38,306 nt of DNA from Halorubrum distributum JCM 10118. GTDB taxonomy: Archaea; Halobacteriota; Halobacteria; Halobacteriales; Haloferacaceae. Both the position numbers and the translations under genes were made by a program. Below the pieces are notes generated by a model. The model did no database searches and was not told the origin of the DNA. It was given only the letters and a program-made list of their open reading frames with translations. The stretch covers positions 4,801-43,106 of the forward strand of contig NZ_AOJN01000040.1 of NCBI RefSeq assembly GCF_000337335.1, in the 5' to 3' direction. How positions within the stretch are numbered: the first letter of the stretch is position 1; the number at the start of each line of letters is the position of its first letter. Shown here one piece after another: positions 8,801 through 17,037 of the stretch.

Positions 8801-9105
8801 ACGCCCCGCGCGTCGCGGTGACCGCCGAGCGCGACCCGGACAACGGGGTCGTGGCGGTGCGCGTCGCCGACGACGGCCCGGGGATCCCGACCGCGGTGCA
8901 GGAGGTGATCACGGGGACCCGCGAGGTGACGCAGCTCCAGCACAACACCGGCGTCGGGCTGTGGATCGCCGCCTGGGTCGTTGAGGCGTACGGCGGCGAG
9001 ATCCGGTTCGACGACGGGCTCGACGGCGGGGGGACGACGGTGACGCTCGTCCTCCCGGCGACTGAGCGGGGCGGGTCGGGGTTCGACGGCGAGTCGGAGC
9101 GGTAG
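5824..9105 (+). CDS. Multidomain sensor histidine kinase (pseudo-receiver, GAF-PAS-GAF-PAS-PAS-HATPase)
   Basis: 1093 residues, no membrane spans, hence cytosolic. Order (rough): degenerate receiver-like half-domain (to about 140, [13 protein letters not shown]), GAF (165-325), PAS (335-440, ending [11 protein letters not shown]), GAF (450-605), PAS (615-735), PAS (745-865, ending [12 protein letters not shown]), then a haloarchaeal kinase core. The H-box is [14 protein letters not shown] with phospho-acceptor H874; the N-box is HLVENAVEH and the G-box VADDGPGIP. No response regulator adjoins it, so its partner is elsewhere, as is usual for haloarchaeal hybrid sensors. The ligands of the GAF/PAS domains cannot be read from sequence. 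The start is the first ATG after an in-frame stop at 5767. Confidence 0.9.
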   Translation: MPAEPTLHVGDPVDDPWGELPEPTRVRRASDGGSGATGESDSDGGPERLVVRLREDGDDGGASGQSGSGRANADLAAGDGAVATDGLRALCDRYPDATILAYTVDDAPDAAIDASRLGVEYVSGRRLAADGETLADRLAERAGAGEAGDGRERALESGAEAASVLEPFIRIVSDRATDLDEKLDALLELGRDRLGLSIGYSSHVDGDRLEIRQYSDGTGMLDALLENNPDADRSIPLELTYCQQTVRGDDVVAFTDPEAAGLADDPAYERFGFGSYVGGSVVVDDAVFGSLCFLDPERRDRPFDESERLFVELLADWLGRAIEREIAREEREAAVERFEETLERIDDAFFALDDDWRFTYVNEKAAALLDRQPDELLGADVWAEFPAAIGEEYETNYRRAMETQESVSFESYYEPLDLWTEVTAYPSPDGLSVFFADATERKRRERVLERLLGTVEALQRTDSREAVADRLIGAADEILGHEISGVRLYDPDDDRLRLVATSDGLGEQFADSRGPRRPGEGFTGRVFERGEPRVEEDISAAGDDRPYHGMRSVAAVPLGDHGVFIVGAVDPDAFDESDVSVLELLAANAVAAMDAADRRRRLRTYEDALKNVDDMVCVLDGDGAVTYATGPFVSWIGADDLGDVAGRPLDALVDEADAPRVADAVAALTDAATEAGGAPEPTRTVDLTADRDGDRRSRHGELRLSRLSDHGAGVVGSLSDTTDLRRTRTELSAERDRFRRLFDRIPDPVIEVVLEPEETVIDGANPAFEAQFGVDETTLRGRTIDALDIHDDRLGDREGRGGVGAADLDSLVRERGFATEEVRRRTVDGPREFLFRGFSYETEGTRRAFGIYTDITDRKRRERYVRIVNRILRHNLRNELNVVFGFAGEIADRTDDDRIREFAERIEATGKRLSGVAEGAATLRRVVEEGYAADPEPIDVGAVVEEVVTRHSTGRPDARITADVPAGIAVRGDDRLSIAVDHLVENAVEHGGDAPRVAVTAERDPDNGVVAVRVADDGPGIPTAVQEVITGTREVTQLQHNTGVGLWIAAWVVEAYGGEIRFDDGLDGGGTTVTLVLPATERGGSGFDGESER

Positions 9106-9137
9106 CCGACCCGCGGCGTTCGCGCGCTTCCGACCCG

Positions 9138-9143
9138 TTTATT
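9138..9143 (+). promoter_or_regulatory. TATA box of pyrE
   Basis: GTTTATTG is centred 27 nt before the pyrE ATG, implying a leaderless mRNA independent of the kinase gene 62 nt upstream. Confidence 0.6.
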
Positions 9144-9167
9144 GTCGGGCGCGGCCCTCCTCCGCGT

Positions 9168-9716
9168 ATGACCGACGACGACCGACGACGCGAGCTGATC
9201 GCCGCGCTCACCGCCGCCGACGCCGTCCGGTTCGGCGAGTTCGAGCTGTCGCACGGCGGCACGAGCGACTACTACGTCGACAAGTACCTCTTCGAGACCG
9301 ACCCGGACGCGCTCCGCCTCGTGAGCGAGGCGTTCGCCGACCGCCTCGCGGACACGGACGCGAAGCTGGCGGGGGTCGCCCTCGGAGCCGTCCCCCTGGT
9401 GGCCGTGACGGCTGCGGAGCTGGGTCGGCCGTACGTCATCGCCCGCAAGCAGGCGAAGGAGTACGGCACGGGCAACCGGATCGAAGGCCGGCTCGACGAC
9501 GGCGAGGAGGTCGTCGTGATCGAGGACATCGCCACGACGGGGCAGTCCGCGGTCGACGCGGTCGAGGCGCTCCGCGAGGCGGGCGCGACCGTGGACCGCG
9601 TGCTCGTCGTCGTCGACCGCGAGGAGGGCGCCGCGGAGCGTCTCGCCGACCACGACGTCGAGCTGGAGTCGCTGCTCACGGCGACGGAGCTGCTCGACGA
9701 GCGCGACGCGGAGTAG
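9168..9716 (+). CDS. pyrE: Orotate phosphoribosyltransferase
   Basis: 182 residues. It condenses orotate with PRPP to form OMP in de novo pyrimidine synthesis. The N-terminal block [19 protein letters not shown] is the archaeal PyrE signature; RKQAKEYG (93-100) is the flexible catalytic loop; [13 protein letters not shown] (115-127) is the PRPP-binding motif. It corresponds to the type used as the pyrE2 marker in Haloferax. A T-rich CCCCTTTT tract lies just after the stop and may terminate transcription before the convergent MoxR gene. Confidence 0.96.
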   Translation: MTDDDRRRELIAALTAADAVRFGEFELSHGGTSDYYVDKYLFETDPDALRLVSEAFADRLADTDAKLAGVALGAVPLVAVTAAELGRPYVIARKQAKEYGTGNRIEGRLDDGEEVVVIEDIATTGQSAVDAVEALREAGATVDRVLVVVDREEGAAERLADHDVELESLLTATELLDERDAE

Positions 9717-9743
9717 TCCGCGGCTTCCCCTTTTAAACCGACC

Positions 9744-10706
9744 TCACGCTTCCGGCGCCTCCACCGTCGGCACCGCGACCCGGTCGAGCACGTCGGCGAT
9801 CACGTCGCGCTCGTCGACGTCGTTGACCGCCGCGTCCGGCGTCAACACGAGCCGGTGCGCGAGCGTCGGCTCCGCGACGCGCTTCACGTCGTCGGGCGTG
9901 ACGAACTCGCGGCCGGCGAGGAGGGCCGCCGCGCGGGCGGTCTCGAAGAGCCGCTGGGTGCCGCGCGGGGAGACGCCGGCCTCGACGCGGCGGTCCTCGC
10001 GGGTCGCCCGCGCGAGCGCCGCCGCGTAGCGCAGCAGGTCGTCGTCGACCCGCACGGACTCGGGCACCTCCCGCAGCGCGGCCACGGCGTCGGGGTCGAG
10101 CACGCGGTCGACCGTCGGCGACTGCTCGACGCGCCCGGCGCGCCGGCGGAGCAGCTCGAGCTCGCCGTCCTCGTCGGGGTAGCCGATCGACGTCTTGATC
10201 GTGAACCGGTCGAGCTGCGCCTCCGGCAGCGGGAACGCGCCCTCGCTCTCGACCGGGTTCTGCGTCGCGATCACGTAGAACGGGCTCGGTAGCTCGTGGG
10301 TCTCGCCGTCGACGGTCACCTGGCCCTCCTCCATCGCCTCCAGCAGCGCGGCCTGCGTCTTCGGCGGCGCGCGGTTGATCTCGTCGGCGAGGACGACGTT
10401 CGCGAAGATCGGCCCCGGGGAAAACGAGAAGGAGCCGTCGCGCTCGTCGAACACGTTGGTGCCGGTGACGTCGGCGGGCAGGAGGTCCGGGGTGAACTGG
10501 ATCCGCGAGAACTCCAGGCCGAGCGCGGTCGCGAACGAGCGCGCCGAGAGGGTCTTGCCGGTGCCGGGCACGTCCTCCAGGAGGACGTGGCCGCGGGCGA
10601 GGATGCCGAGCGTGACGCGGTCAAGGAACTCGCGGTCGGCGACGACCGCGCCGCCGACCTCGTCGACGACGCGGGAGCAGGCGTCGGCCGCTTCGGGGAC
10701 GTCCAT
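9744..10706 (-). CDS. MoxR-family AAA+ ATPase
   Basis: 320 residues with Walker A VPGTGKT (46-52), Walker B VVLADEI (104-110), sensor 1 ATQNPVE (147-153) and the MoxR block PEAQLDRF (161-168). MoxR ATPases are thought to act as chaperones that insert cofactors or remodel partners carrying VWA domains. They are usually followed by DUF58 and transglutaminase genes. None is here: the gene stands alone, convergent with pyrE and divergent from a tRNA gene. A CTTTTC element 27 nt upstream is a weak TATA box. Confidence 0.92.
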   Translation of the reverse strand: MDVPEAADACSRVVDEVGGAVVADREFLDRVTLGILARGHVLLEDVPGTGKTLSARSFATALGLEFSRIQFTPDLLPADVTGTNVFDERDGSFSFSPGPIFANVVLADEINRAPPKTQAALLEAMEEGQVTVDGETHELPSPFYVIATQNPVESEGAFPLPEAQLDRFTIKTSIGYPDEDGELELLRRRAGRVEQSPTVDRVLDPDAVAALREVPESVRVDDDLLRYAAALARATREDRRVEAGVSPRGTQRLFETARAAALLAGREFVTPDDVKRVAEPTLAHRLVLTPDAAVNDVDERDVIADVLDRVAVPTVEAPEA

Positions 10707-10836
10707 ACCGACCGCACGGGAGCCGGGCCGAAAAGCGTTGTCGGCGGGAGGGCGGAGTACCCGAGGAGGAATCGCGGTGCCGCGCCGCGACGGCGATCGA
10801 AACGCATAACAGCGGAACCGGCCAACGTCGGAGTGA

Positions 10837-10921
10837 GCCGAGGTAGCCTAGCCTGGCCAAGGCGGTAGATTCGAAATCTACTGTCCATTCGGACACCGGA
10901 GTTCAAATCTCCGCCTCGGCG
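10837..10921 (+). tRNA. tRNA-Ser (anticodon CGA)
   Basis: An 85-nt class II tRNA. The acceptor is GCCGAGG with CCTCGGC and discriminator G. The anticodon arm is GTAGA-TTCGAAA-TCTAC, giving CGA, which reads UCG serine codons. The long variable arm TGTCC-ATTC-GGACA is typical of tRNA-Ser. The T arm is CGGAG-TTCAAAT-CTCCG. No intron, and CCA is not encoded. GCATAAC about 30 nt upstream could be its TATA box. Confidence 0.95.
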
Positions 10922-10991
10922 CTTCTCTCAGTCCCGCCCGGCGAGCGGCGGCACCGTCGCCGCCGAGAACGAACTGCCCCGAGCGACGCCG

Positions 10992-11615
10992 CTACGCGAT
11001 CAGCGCCGCCGCGAGGAACATCCCGCCGGCGGCCGCCGGCGGGATGGTGAGGTTGTCGTCGACGGCGACGCCATAGATCAGCGGCGGGAGCCCGTCCGCG
11101 ATCGCCGCGGGGATCGCGCCGGCGAGCGCGACGATCACGCCCGGGTCGGGGCCGAACTCGGGGATCGCGTACGGGACGGCGATCCCGAAGCAGACGAACA
11201 CCATCGCCGCCACCACTGAGAGCCGCTTCGGCTCCGTCGCCGCGTTCTCGCCGAGGCCGCCGCTTATCGGGTCGCCGACCGAGAGCATCCACATCGCGGG
11301 CACGGCGAACACCGGCGCGAACGCGAGCGCGGCCGCGGCCATCCCGACCTGATACAGCGCGTAGCCCGCGACACCGTCGGCCTCGTAGTCGCGGACGAGC
11401 GCGTCGTACAGCGGGTCGAGCGGGCCGGCGGAGCCGGAGAGCCGCAGCGCTTCGAGGAGCCCCGCGACCGCGACGCTGAGGATCATCAGCCGCCCGGTCG
11501 TCTCCCAAGAGATCCAGCCCAACAGGTACGGGACCGGGTAGAGGGTGCCGCTCGCGTGGACTAGCCGCCGCTCGAACTCCACGCGCTCGCGCCACGCCGC
11601 GGCCGGGAGCGTCAC
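10992..11615 (-). CDS. Dolichol kinase / phosphatidate cytidylyltransferase-like membrane protein
   Basis: 207 residues, mostly hydrophobic, about six or seven spans. The blocks VGDPISGGLGENAATEPKR and IADGLPPLIYGVAVDDN fit the CTP-dependent lipid kinase and CDP-DAG synthase superfamily (SEC59/DGK1/VTE5). In archaea, members of this group are thought to phosphorylate polyprenols or dolichol used in N-glycosylation. The start is GTG, 3 nt after the glyS stop, so it is the third gene of the CBS-glyS operon. The exact substrate is not determinable. Confidence 0.75.
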   Translation of the reverse strand: MTLPAAAWRERVEFERRLVHASGTLYPVPYLLGWISWETTGRLMILSVAVAGLLEALRLSGSAGPLDPLYDALVRDYEADGVAGYALYQVGMAAAALAFAPVFAVPAMWMLSVGDPISGGLGENAATEPKRLSVVAAMVFVCFGIAVPYAIPEFGPDPGVIVALAGAIPAAIADGLPPLIYGVAVDDNLTIPPAAAGGMFLAAALIA

Positions 11616-11618
11616 CCC

Positions 11619-13409
11619 TCAGTTCCCCGCGGTCTCGACGTCGGTGTCGACCGCGTCGTACCGGTCGGCGACCGACGCGAACGGCTCGCCCTCGCGCAGC
11701 GCGGTCAGCTCGTCGGCCAAGTCCGCGACCGGGACCCGGACCTGCGCCGCGGAGTCGCGTTCGCGGAGCGTCACGGTGTCCGGGCCGTCGCCCTCGATGC
11801 CGTCGCGGTCGACCGTGACGCAGAACGGCGTGCCGACCTCGTCCTGCCGGCGGTAGCGGCGCCCGATCGAGCCGGAGTCGTCGTACGCGACCGCGAGCCC
11901 CGCGGCCCGCAGGTCGGCCGCGACCTCGTCGGCCAGCGCGGTCAGCCGGTCGTCGTTCGTCACCAGCGGGAAGACGGCGGCGTCCTGCGGCGCGACCGCG
12001 GGTTCTAAGGAGAGGTAGGTGCGCTCCTCGCCGTCGACCTCGTCCTCGCTGTACGCGTGCGCGAGCAGCGTCTGAACGGTGCGGCCGACGCCGAACGACG
12101 GCTCGACGACGTGGGGCGTGATGTGCTCGCCGCTCTCGGTCACCTCCTCGACCGAGAAGTTCGCGACGTCGGCGTCGACCTCGCGCGTCTTCCCGTTCAC
12201 GTCGACCGCCACCGTCTCGCCGTCGAACGAGTCGGGGTCGCGCTCTGCGAGCGTTTCGAGCGCCTCGGCGACCGCGGCGGCGTCGCCGCCGAACTCCGGC
12301 CCCAGCACGGACATGTCGGGGTCGACGGTCGCGCGTTCGACCGTCTTCGGCTCGTCGTAGCGCTTGAACACCGTGAACGCGTCGTCGCCGTACTCGTCGT
12401 GCTTCGAGAGGTCGTAGTCGCCGCGGTACGCGAAGCCGGCGATCTCGATCCAGTCGCCGCCGACCTCGCTCTCGGCGTCCCAGCAGTCGGCCGCGTAGTG
12501 GGCGCGCTCGCCGGCGAGGTGCTGGCGGAAGCGGAAGCGGTCGAGGTCGACGCCGACGCGCTCGTACCACTCCTGGGCGACGCCGAGGTAGTAGCCGACC
12601 CACGGGGAGCCGATGACGCCCTCGTCGACCGCCTCGCCGACCGTCGTGTCGAGGTAGTCGCCGTCGTCGGCCTCCTGCTCGGTCGCGGGGTACAGGCGGA
12701 CCTCGACGTCGCGCACGCGGTCGAGCGGCGGCTCGTCCTCTTCGGGATCGATGAACTGCTCCAGCTCGGCCTGCGTGAACTCGCGGAGGCGGAGCAGCCC
12801 GCCGCGCGGCGAGATCTCGTTGCGGTAGGCGGGACCGATCTGGGTGATCCCGAACGGGAGGTTCCCCCGGGCGTACTCCTTCAGTCGCGGGAACTCCACG
12901 AAGATGCCCTGTGCGGTCTCCGGGCGGAGGTACCCCGGCTGGGCGTCGCCCGGGCCGATGTCGGTCGCGAACATGAGGTTGAACGCCTCGACCGGCTGGC
13001 CGGCGAGCTCGGTGCCGCACGCGGGGCAGGCGATCCCCTCCTCGGCGATCAGCTCGGCGACCTCCTCGCCGGGCAGCGCCTCGGCGTCCTCAACGTCCGT
13101 GGCGTCCTCGACGAGGTGGTCGGCGCGGTGGGACTCGCCGCACTCGGGGCACTCGACGAGCATGTCGTCGAACCCCTCCAGGTGGCCGGACGCCTCGAAG
13201 ACCGCCTCCGGCATCACCGTCGGCGCCTCGATCTCGCGGTTCCCCTCGCGGATGGTGAACCGGTCGCGCCACGCGTCCTCGACGTTCCGCTTGAGGGCGG
13301 CCCCCTGCGGGCCAAACGTGTAGAAGCCGGCGGTGCCGCCGTACGCGCCGTTCGAGCCGAAGAAGAACCCGCGACGCTTCGCGAGTTCGGCGAGCGCGTC
13401 CGCGGCCAT
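11619..13409 (-). CDS. glyS: Glycyl-tRNA synthetase, archaeal/eukaryotic homodimeric type
   Basis: 596-residue class II synthetase charging tRNA-Gly. The N-terminus RRGFFFGSNGAYGG and motif RPETAQG (162-168) are family signatures; motif 2 is IGPAYRNEISPRGG with RLREFTQAE (to about 216). Four cysteines (87, 90, 128, 131) form a zinc site flanking an acidic insert typical of halophiles. The C-terminal anticodon-binding domain starts near residue 465 (AVFPLVTNDDRL). Its ATG directly abuts the TAG of the CBS gene. Confidence 0.96.
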   Translation of the reverse strand: MAADALAELAKRRGFFFGSNGAYGGTAGFYTFGPQGAALKRNVEDAWRDRFTIREGNREIEAPTVMPEAVFEASGHLEGFDDMLVECPECGESHRADHLVEDATDVEDAEALPGEEVAELIAEEGIACPACGTELAGQPVEAFNLMFATDIGPGDAQPGYLRPETAQGIFVEFPRLKEYARGNLPFGITQIGPAYRNEISPRGGLLRLREFTQAELEQFIDPEEDEPPLDRVRDVEVRLYPATEQEADDGDYLDTTVGEAVDEGVIGSPWVGYYLGVAQEWYERVGVDLDRFRFRQHLAGERAHYAADCWDAESEVGGDWIEIAGFAYRGDYDLSKHDEYGDDAFTVFKRYDEPKTVERATVDPDMSVLGPEFGGDAAAVAEALETLAERDPDSFDGETVAVDVNGKTREVDADVANFSVEEVTESGEHITPHVVEPSFGVGRTVQTLLAHAYSEDEVDGEERTYLSLEPAVAPQDAAVFPLVTNDDRLTALADEVAADLRAAGLAVAYDDSGSIGRRYRRQDEVGTPFCVTVDRDGIEGDGPDTVTLRERDSAAQVRVPVADLADELTALREGEPFASVADRYDAVDTDVETAGN

Positions 13410-14258
13410 CTACAGCCCCTCCAGCAGGTCCACGTCGCGGACGATGCCGTCGAGGTCGGTGCCCGAGACGAGCGGGACCTGCTCGATGTCGTTGCTGATG
13501 AGCTCCTGGGCGACCTCTTTTGCCGTCCGCGTGGCGTTGACCGTGATCAGTTCCTCGGTCATGAAGTGGCGGACCGCCTCGGCGGGGATCTCGACGTTCC
13601 GGGTCGGGAGGTAGCGCGCGCCGGTCGCCTTGATCCCCTCCCAGGACCACTCGGAGTCCTGCTCGGCGATCGAGTCGCCCGTGCTCGCCTCGCCCTCGAC
13701 GACGCGGGCGACCTCGAGGATGTCGACCTCGGTGAGCATCCCCGCGACCGCGGCCTCGTCGTCGAGGACGACCGCGTACGGGACGCCGGAGAGCGCGATC
13801 TCGCGCTCGGCGACCGGCAGCGGCGTCCCCGCGTGGGTCGCGTTGACCTCGCGCGTGGCGAGCTCCCCCACCTGCGTCTCGCCGTCGACCTCGCCGCGGG
13901 CGATGGCCCGGACCACGTCGGTGACGGTGAGGATACCGACCAGCTCGTCGCCGTCGACCACGGGGAGCCGGCGCGACCCCTCCGCGACCATCGTCCGGGC
14001 GGCGTCGACGATGTCGTCGTCGGCCCCGGCCGTCGGGACCTCGCGCATCAGCAGCGCGAGCTGGTCCTCGTCCGGCTGGTCGATCAGGTCGTCGCGCGTG
14101 ACGAGCCCGCGGTACACCTCCTCGCCGCCGGCGTCTTTCACGACCGGGACCGACGAGAACCCGTGTTCTTGAATGTACTCCAGCACGTCGTTCCGGCTCC
14201 CGGGAATCTCGACGACGACGAGCTCCGAGCGGGGCGTCATGGCGTCTGCGACGTTCAT
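13410..14258 (-). CDS. Protein of four CBS domains
   Basis: 282 residues made almost entirely of four CBS motifs (about 1-60, 65-125, 130-185 and 225-282), i.e. two Bateman modules. Examples are FSSVPVVKDAGG, RRLPVVDGDELVGILTVTDVV and IEQVPLVSGTDLDGIVRDVDLL. Such modules bind adenine nucleotides or SAM and sense energy state. No enzymatic domain is attached. It is the first gene of an operon with glyS and the dolichol-kinase-like gene (0 and 3 nt gaps), so it may link translation or lipid-carrier supply to nucleotide status; that is inference. Confidence 0.92.
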   Translation of the reverse strand: MNVADAMTPRSELVVVEIPGSRNDVLEYIQEHGFSSVPVVKDAGGEEVYRGLVTRDDLIDQPDEDQLALLMREVPTAGADDDIVDAARTMVAEGSRRLPVVDGDELVGILTVTDVVRAIARGEVDGETQVGELATREVNATHAGTPLPVAEREIALSGVPYAVVLDDEAAVAGMLTEVDILEVARVVEGEASTGDSIAEQDSEWSWEGIKATGARYLPTRNVEIPAEAVRHFMTEELITVNATRTAKEVAQELISNDIEQVPLVSGTDLDGIVRDVDLLEGL

Positions 14259-14283
14259 GCCCGCCTTTCAGCGTGCCACCTCT

Positions 14284-14290
14284 TGTATAC
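14284..14290 (-). promoter_or_regulatory. TATA box of the CBS-glyS operon
   Basis: TGTATAC (AGTATACAAG on the minus strand) is centred 29 nt before the CBS gene's ATG. GTATAC is palindromic, so direction is given by the gene. The remaining 250 nt up to the next gene hold nothing I recognise. Confidence 0.6.
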
Positions 14291-14526
14291 TGCGAAGGTG
14301 TGCGGAGCCGGACCACTGACCCGCGGCGTCGGAACGGCGGCGGAGCGACGACGGATCGGCGGCAACCGGTGCCGTCCGCCGGCGTACCGCGAGGGGACGC
14401 GAGCCGATGAGAAACTCGACACGTTCGGGCACATCGTCGGCCGAGCGACGGTTTTTCGGGAGATGCGCCGGCGGACAGTCCCCGGAATCTCCGATCCGAC
14501 GGTCGACGTCGGTCCGGTTCGCAACT

Positions 14527-14532
14527 CTTATA
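14527..14532 (+). promoter_or_regulatory. TATA box of the DUF7556-like gene
   Basis: CTTATA, centred 26 nt before the ATG at 14556, fits a leaderless transcript. Confidence 0.65.
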
Positions 14533-14537
14533 CGTAC

Positions 14538-14552
14538 TGTGAACTATTCACA
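14538..14552. promoter_or_regulatory. Candidate operator palindrome TGTGAA-CTA-TTCACA
   Basis: A perfect 6-bp inverted repeat with a 3-nt spacer fills the space between the TATA box and the start codon, where a bound protein would block polymerase. The regulator is unknown. Confidence 0.5.
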
Positions 14553-14555
14553 ACC

Positions 14556-14777
14556 ATGTCACGGAGTTCCACCCCATGGGACGAGCCGGACCCCGACCGT
14601 CGCCGGACGGCGCTGCCGACGGATCCGGCGCTCGACGCCGCCGACGCGCCGGACGTGATGGCGTCCATCGACTCCTCGTCGTCGCGGCCGGAGCTCGTCA
14701 TCGCGGACGTCTCGCGGGAGGACGCGTGGGTGTCGGTCGACGAGACCGACGCGACCGTCCTCGAGGAGTGGTGTTGA
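14556..14777 (+). CDS. Small acidic haloarchaeal protein, DUF7556-like
   Basis: 73 residues. The core DVMASIDSSSSRPELVIADV and SREDAWVSVDETDATVLEEW resembles the conserved small haloarchaeal family I know as DUF7556, whose function is unknown. There is no membrane span and there are no conserved Cys pairs. The ATG at 14556 is chosen over longer readings because a TATA box sits 26 nt upstream and the sequence before it is non-coding. Expression is probably regulated through the palindrome at 14538-14552. Confidence 0.75.
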   Translation: MSRSSTPWDEPDPDRRRTALPTDPALDAADAPDVMASIDSSSSRPELVIADVSREDAWVSVDETDATVLEEWC

Positions 14778-14830
14778 GCGCGTAGCGGCCTCGAACGCCG
14801 CCCGCCCCGGATCCGTTTCGCGGTTCGACG

Positions 14831-15733
14831 TTACTCCGGACGGAGCCCGCGCGCCGCCTCCCAGCCGCGGAGCAGCGACCCGATAGTTCGGCAGGTCGGC
14901 GTCGAGACCCCGTGGCGGTCCGCCCGGTCGACGACCGCGCCGTAGACGGCGTCGACCTCGGTGCGGCGTCCGTTCGCGACGTCCTCGTACATCGACGACC
15001 GGTTGGCGGCGGTGTCGGCGGCGACGCGCTCGACGGCGGCGACCGCGCGGTCGTCGACGAGGTCGACCCCGGCCGCTCGGGCGACGCGGGCCGTCTCGCG
15101 GGCGGCCGCGCGGGCGACGCCGCCGGCGGGCCCGTCGAGTGTCGGTCCGTTCTCGGTCCGCGCCAGCGCCGAGGGGCCGTTGATCCCGGCGTTGACCGCG
15201 AGCTTCTCGAAGCGGCGCGCCGGCATGTCCTCGGCGACGACCGTCTCGATACCGGCCGCGTCGAAGGCTGCCCCGACCCGCGCGGCCGCCGGGCTCGCGC
15301 CGCCCGAGAGCGCCCCGACGGCCACCTCGCCGACGCCGGTACAGGTGACCCGGCCCGGCTCCGCGAACCGGGCCCCGTAGCTCGCGGTCCCGGCGAGCAC
15401 CGTCGCGTCGAGCGCGGCGACCAGCCGCTCCTCGGTGAGCCCGTTCTGGAGCGAGCAGACCGCCTCGTACTCGCCGGTCGCGAGCGCGCGGGCGGCCGCG
15501 TCGGTGTCGTACGCCTTCGTCGTGACCACGGCGAGGTCGGCGGCGCGGTGCGTCCCGTCGGTGAGCGCGCGCGGCGTGACGCGGACGTCCACTTCGCCGT
15601 CGATCCGGAGCCCGTCCTCCCGGATCGTCCGCATGTGCGGGTCGCGCCCGACGAGCGTCACGTCGTGGTCGCGCGCCAGCAGCCCGCCCACGAGGCTCCC
15701 GAGCGCGCCGGCGCCGTAGACGAGCACCTCCAT
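14831..15733 (-). CDS. panE: 2-dehydropantoate 2-reductase (ketopantoate reductase)
   Basis: 300 residues. It reduces ketopantoate to pantoate with NADPH, on the route to CoA. The N-terminal Rossmann motif is GAGALGS (7-13). The catalytic lysine is K177 in FEKLAVNAGIN, with N181 following, and the substrate-binding block is MYEDVANGRRTEVDAVYG (E259). A TATA-like CTATTTC lies 26 nt before the ATG. It is a single gene between convergent DUF7556 and the threonine synthase operon. Confidence 0.93.
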   Translation of the reverse strand: MEVLVYGAGALGSLVGGLLARDHDVTLVGRDPHMRTIREDGLRIDGEVDVRVTPRALTDGTHRAADLAVVTTKAYDTDAAARALATGEYEAVCSLQNGLTEERLVAALDATVLAGTASYGARFAEPGRVTCTGVGEVAVGALSGGASPAAARVGAAFDAAGIETVVAEDMPARRFEKLAVNAGINGPSALARTENGPTLDGPAGGVARAAARETARVARAAGVDLVDDRAVAAVERVAADTAANRSSMYEDVANGRRTEVDAVYGAVVDRADRHGVSTPTCRTIGSLLRGWEAARGLRPE

Positions 15734-15804
15734 GGGAATACCACGCGCGTCGACCGAAATAGGGGTACCGGTCGGGCGGGTCGGGGACGGCCGGAACGGC
15801 CGGC

Positions 15805-17037
15805 TCAGCCCTTCAGTCCGCTCCCGGTCAGCGGCACGACCACGTCCTCGTCGGGACCGATCTCGCCGCGCTCGCGGAGAACCCGGAGCGCCGCGGGCGC
15901 GACCGCGCAGGTCGGCTCCGTGTAGAAGCCGGCGGCGTGGAGCCGGTCGAGTTCGCGCGTCGCGGCCGCCTCGGTGACCGCGAGCGCGTCGCCGCCGGTC
16001 GCGTCGATCGCCTCGCGGATCTCCCGGTCGCGGACCGGCTCGGCGATCTGGATCCCGTCGGCCGCCTCGTTGACCGCGCCGTCCGGGGCCGCCGCCTCCG
16101 GCCCGTGGAGCGCTCGGACGATCGGCGCGACGCCGGCCGCCTGCGCCCCGTAGAGCCGCGGGACGGAGTCGACCCAGCCGGAGCGTTCGAGCCGCCGGAA
16201 CCCCCGGTAGGCGCCGAGGAACAGCGTCCCGTGGCCGAGCGGCGTCACGACCGCGTCGGGGGCGTCCCAGCCGCGCTGGAGCGCGATCTCGTACGCGACC
16301 GTGGCGGTCCCCTCGAAGAACGCGGGGTTCCAGGCGTGGCTGGCGTACCAGGCGGAGTCGCCGCCGTCGCCTACGCCGGCGTCCGCGTCGTCACCCTCGG
16401 CGTCGTCCCCCTCACCGAGCGCCGCGATACACGCGTCCGTCACGTCTCCCCGGCTCCCCTCGATCCGGACGGGCTCCGCGCCCGCCCGCCGGATCGCGCG
16501 GAGCTTCGACTCCTTGACGTCGGCGGGGACGTAGATCTCGGCGTCGATGCCTGCGCGGGCGGCGTAGGTCGCGATCGCGGCGCCCGCGTTGCCCGAGGAG
16601 TCCTCGACGACGCGCTCGACGCCCAGCTCGCGGGCCCGCGTCAGCGTCGTCGTCGCGCCGCGGTCCTTGAACGAGCCGGTCGGGAAGACGTACTCCAGCT
16701 TGAACGACGCGTTCCAGGGAGGGCGGTCGGTCCCCCCGTCCCCGGCCGGTTCGCGCCCCTCGTCGGCGTCGACGAGCGGCGTCATCCCCTCACCGAGCGT
16801 CACGCGGTCGCGGAGGTCGTCGCCGACGGCGAGCAGGTCGTCGAACGCCCACAGGCCGTCGCGCGCGTCGAACGCGTCGGGGTCGGGCGCCGCGCCCTCG
16901 GGCGTCGGCGGATCGGCGAAGTCGAGCGGAGCGCCGCACCGACAGCGCCAGCGGTCGCGGTACGTCTCGCCGCACTCGGGACAGCCGAGCCGGCGGGGAC
17001 CGGTCGCCGCCGGCCCGGAACCGTCGGAGTTCCCCAT
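15805..17037 (-). CDS. thrC: Threonine synthase (PLP-dependent)
   Basis: 410 residues from the ATG at 17037. An N-terminal zinc-ribbon-like segment has C19, C22, C32 and C34. The PLP lysine is K124 in FPTGSFKDRGA, the phosphate-binding loop is DSSGNAGAA, and the C-terminal motif is PLTGSGLKG. It converts O-phosphohomoserine to threonine. An acidic low-complexity insert (about residues 210-230) is a halophilic feature. The start is fixed by TGATG: its A overlaps the stop of the upstream AstE-like gene, so the two are coupled. A longer frame reading upstream to 18414 is an artefact. Confidence 0.9.
   Translation of the reverse strand: MGNSDGSGPAATGPRRLGCPECGETYRDRWRCRCGAPLDFADPPTPEGAAPDPDAFDARDGLWAFDDLLAVGDDLRDRVTLGEGMTPLVDADEGREPAGDGGTDRPPWNASFKLEYVFPTGSFKDRGATTTLTRARELGVERVVEDSSGNAGAAIATYAARAGIDAEIYVPADVKESKLRAIRRAGAEPVRIEGSRGDVTDACIAALGEGDDAEGDDADAGVGDGGDSAWYASHAWNPAFFEGTATVAYEIALQRGWDAPDAVVTPLGHGTLFLGAYRGFRRLERSGWVDSVPRLYGAQAAGVAPIVRALHGPEAAAPDGAVNEAADGIQIAEPVRDREIREAIDATGGDALAVTEAAATRELDRLHAAGFYTEPTCAVAPAALRVLRERGEIGPDEDVVVPLTGSGLKG

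Noticed and set aside
5650..8943. A 1097-codon open frame antisense to the large sensor kinase
   Set aside because: It is a mirror of GC-rich codon use in the real gene; the product is Arg/Val/Pro/Asp-rich with no domain, and the plus-strand frame has clear GAF, PAS and kinase motifs.
10837..10921. tRNA gene as an integration site for a mobile element
   Set aside because: No integrase gene and no repeated tRNA 3' end seen nearby; flanking genes are core functions.
12057..14777. A 906-codon plus frame ending in the small DUF7556-like gene
   Set aside because: Antisense to glyS and the CBS gene; only the last 73 codons, after the TATA box at 14527, are supported.
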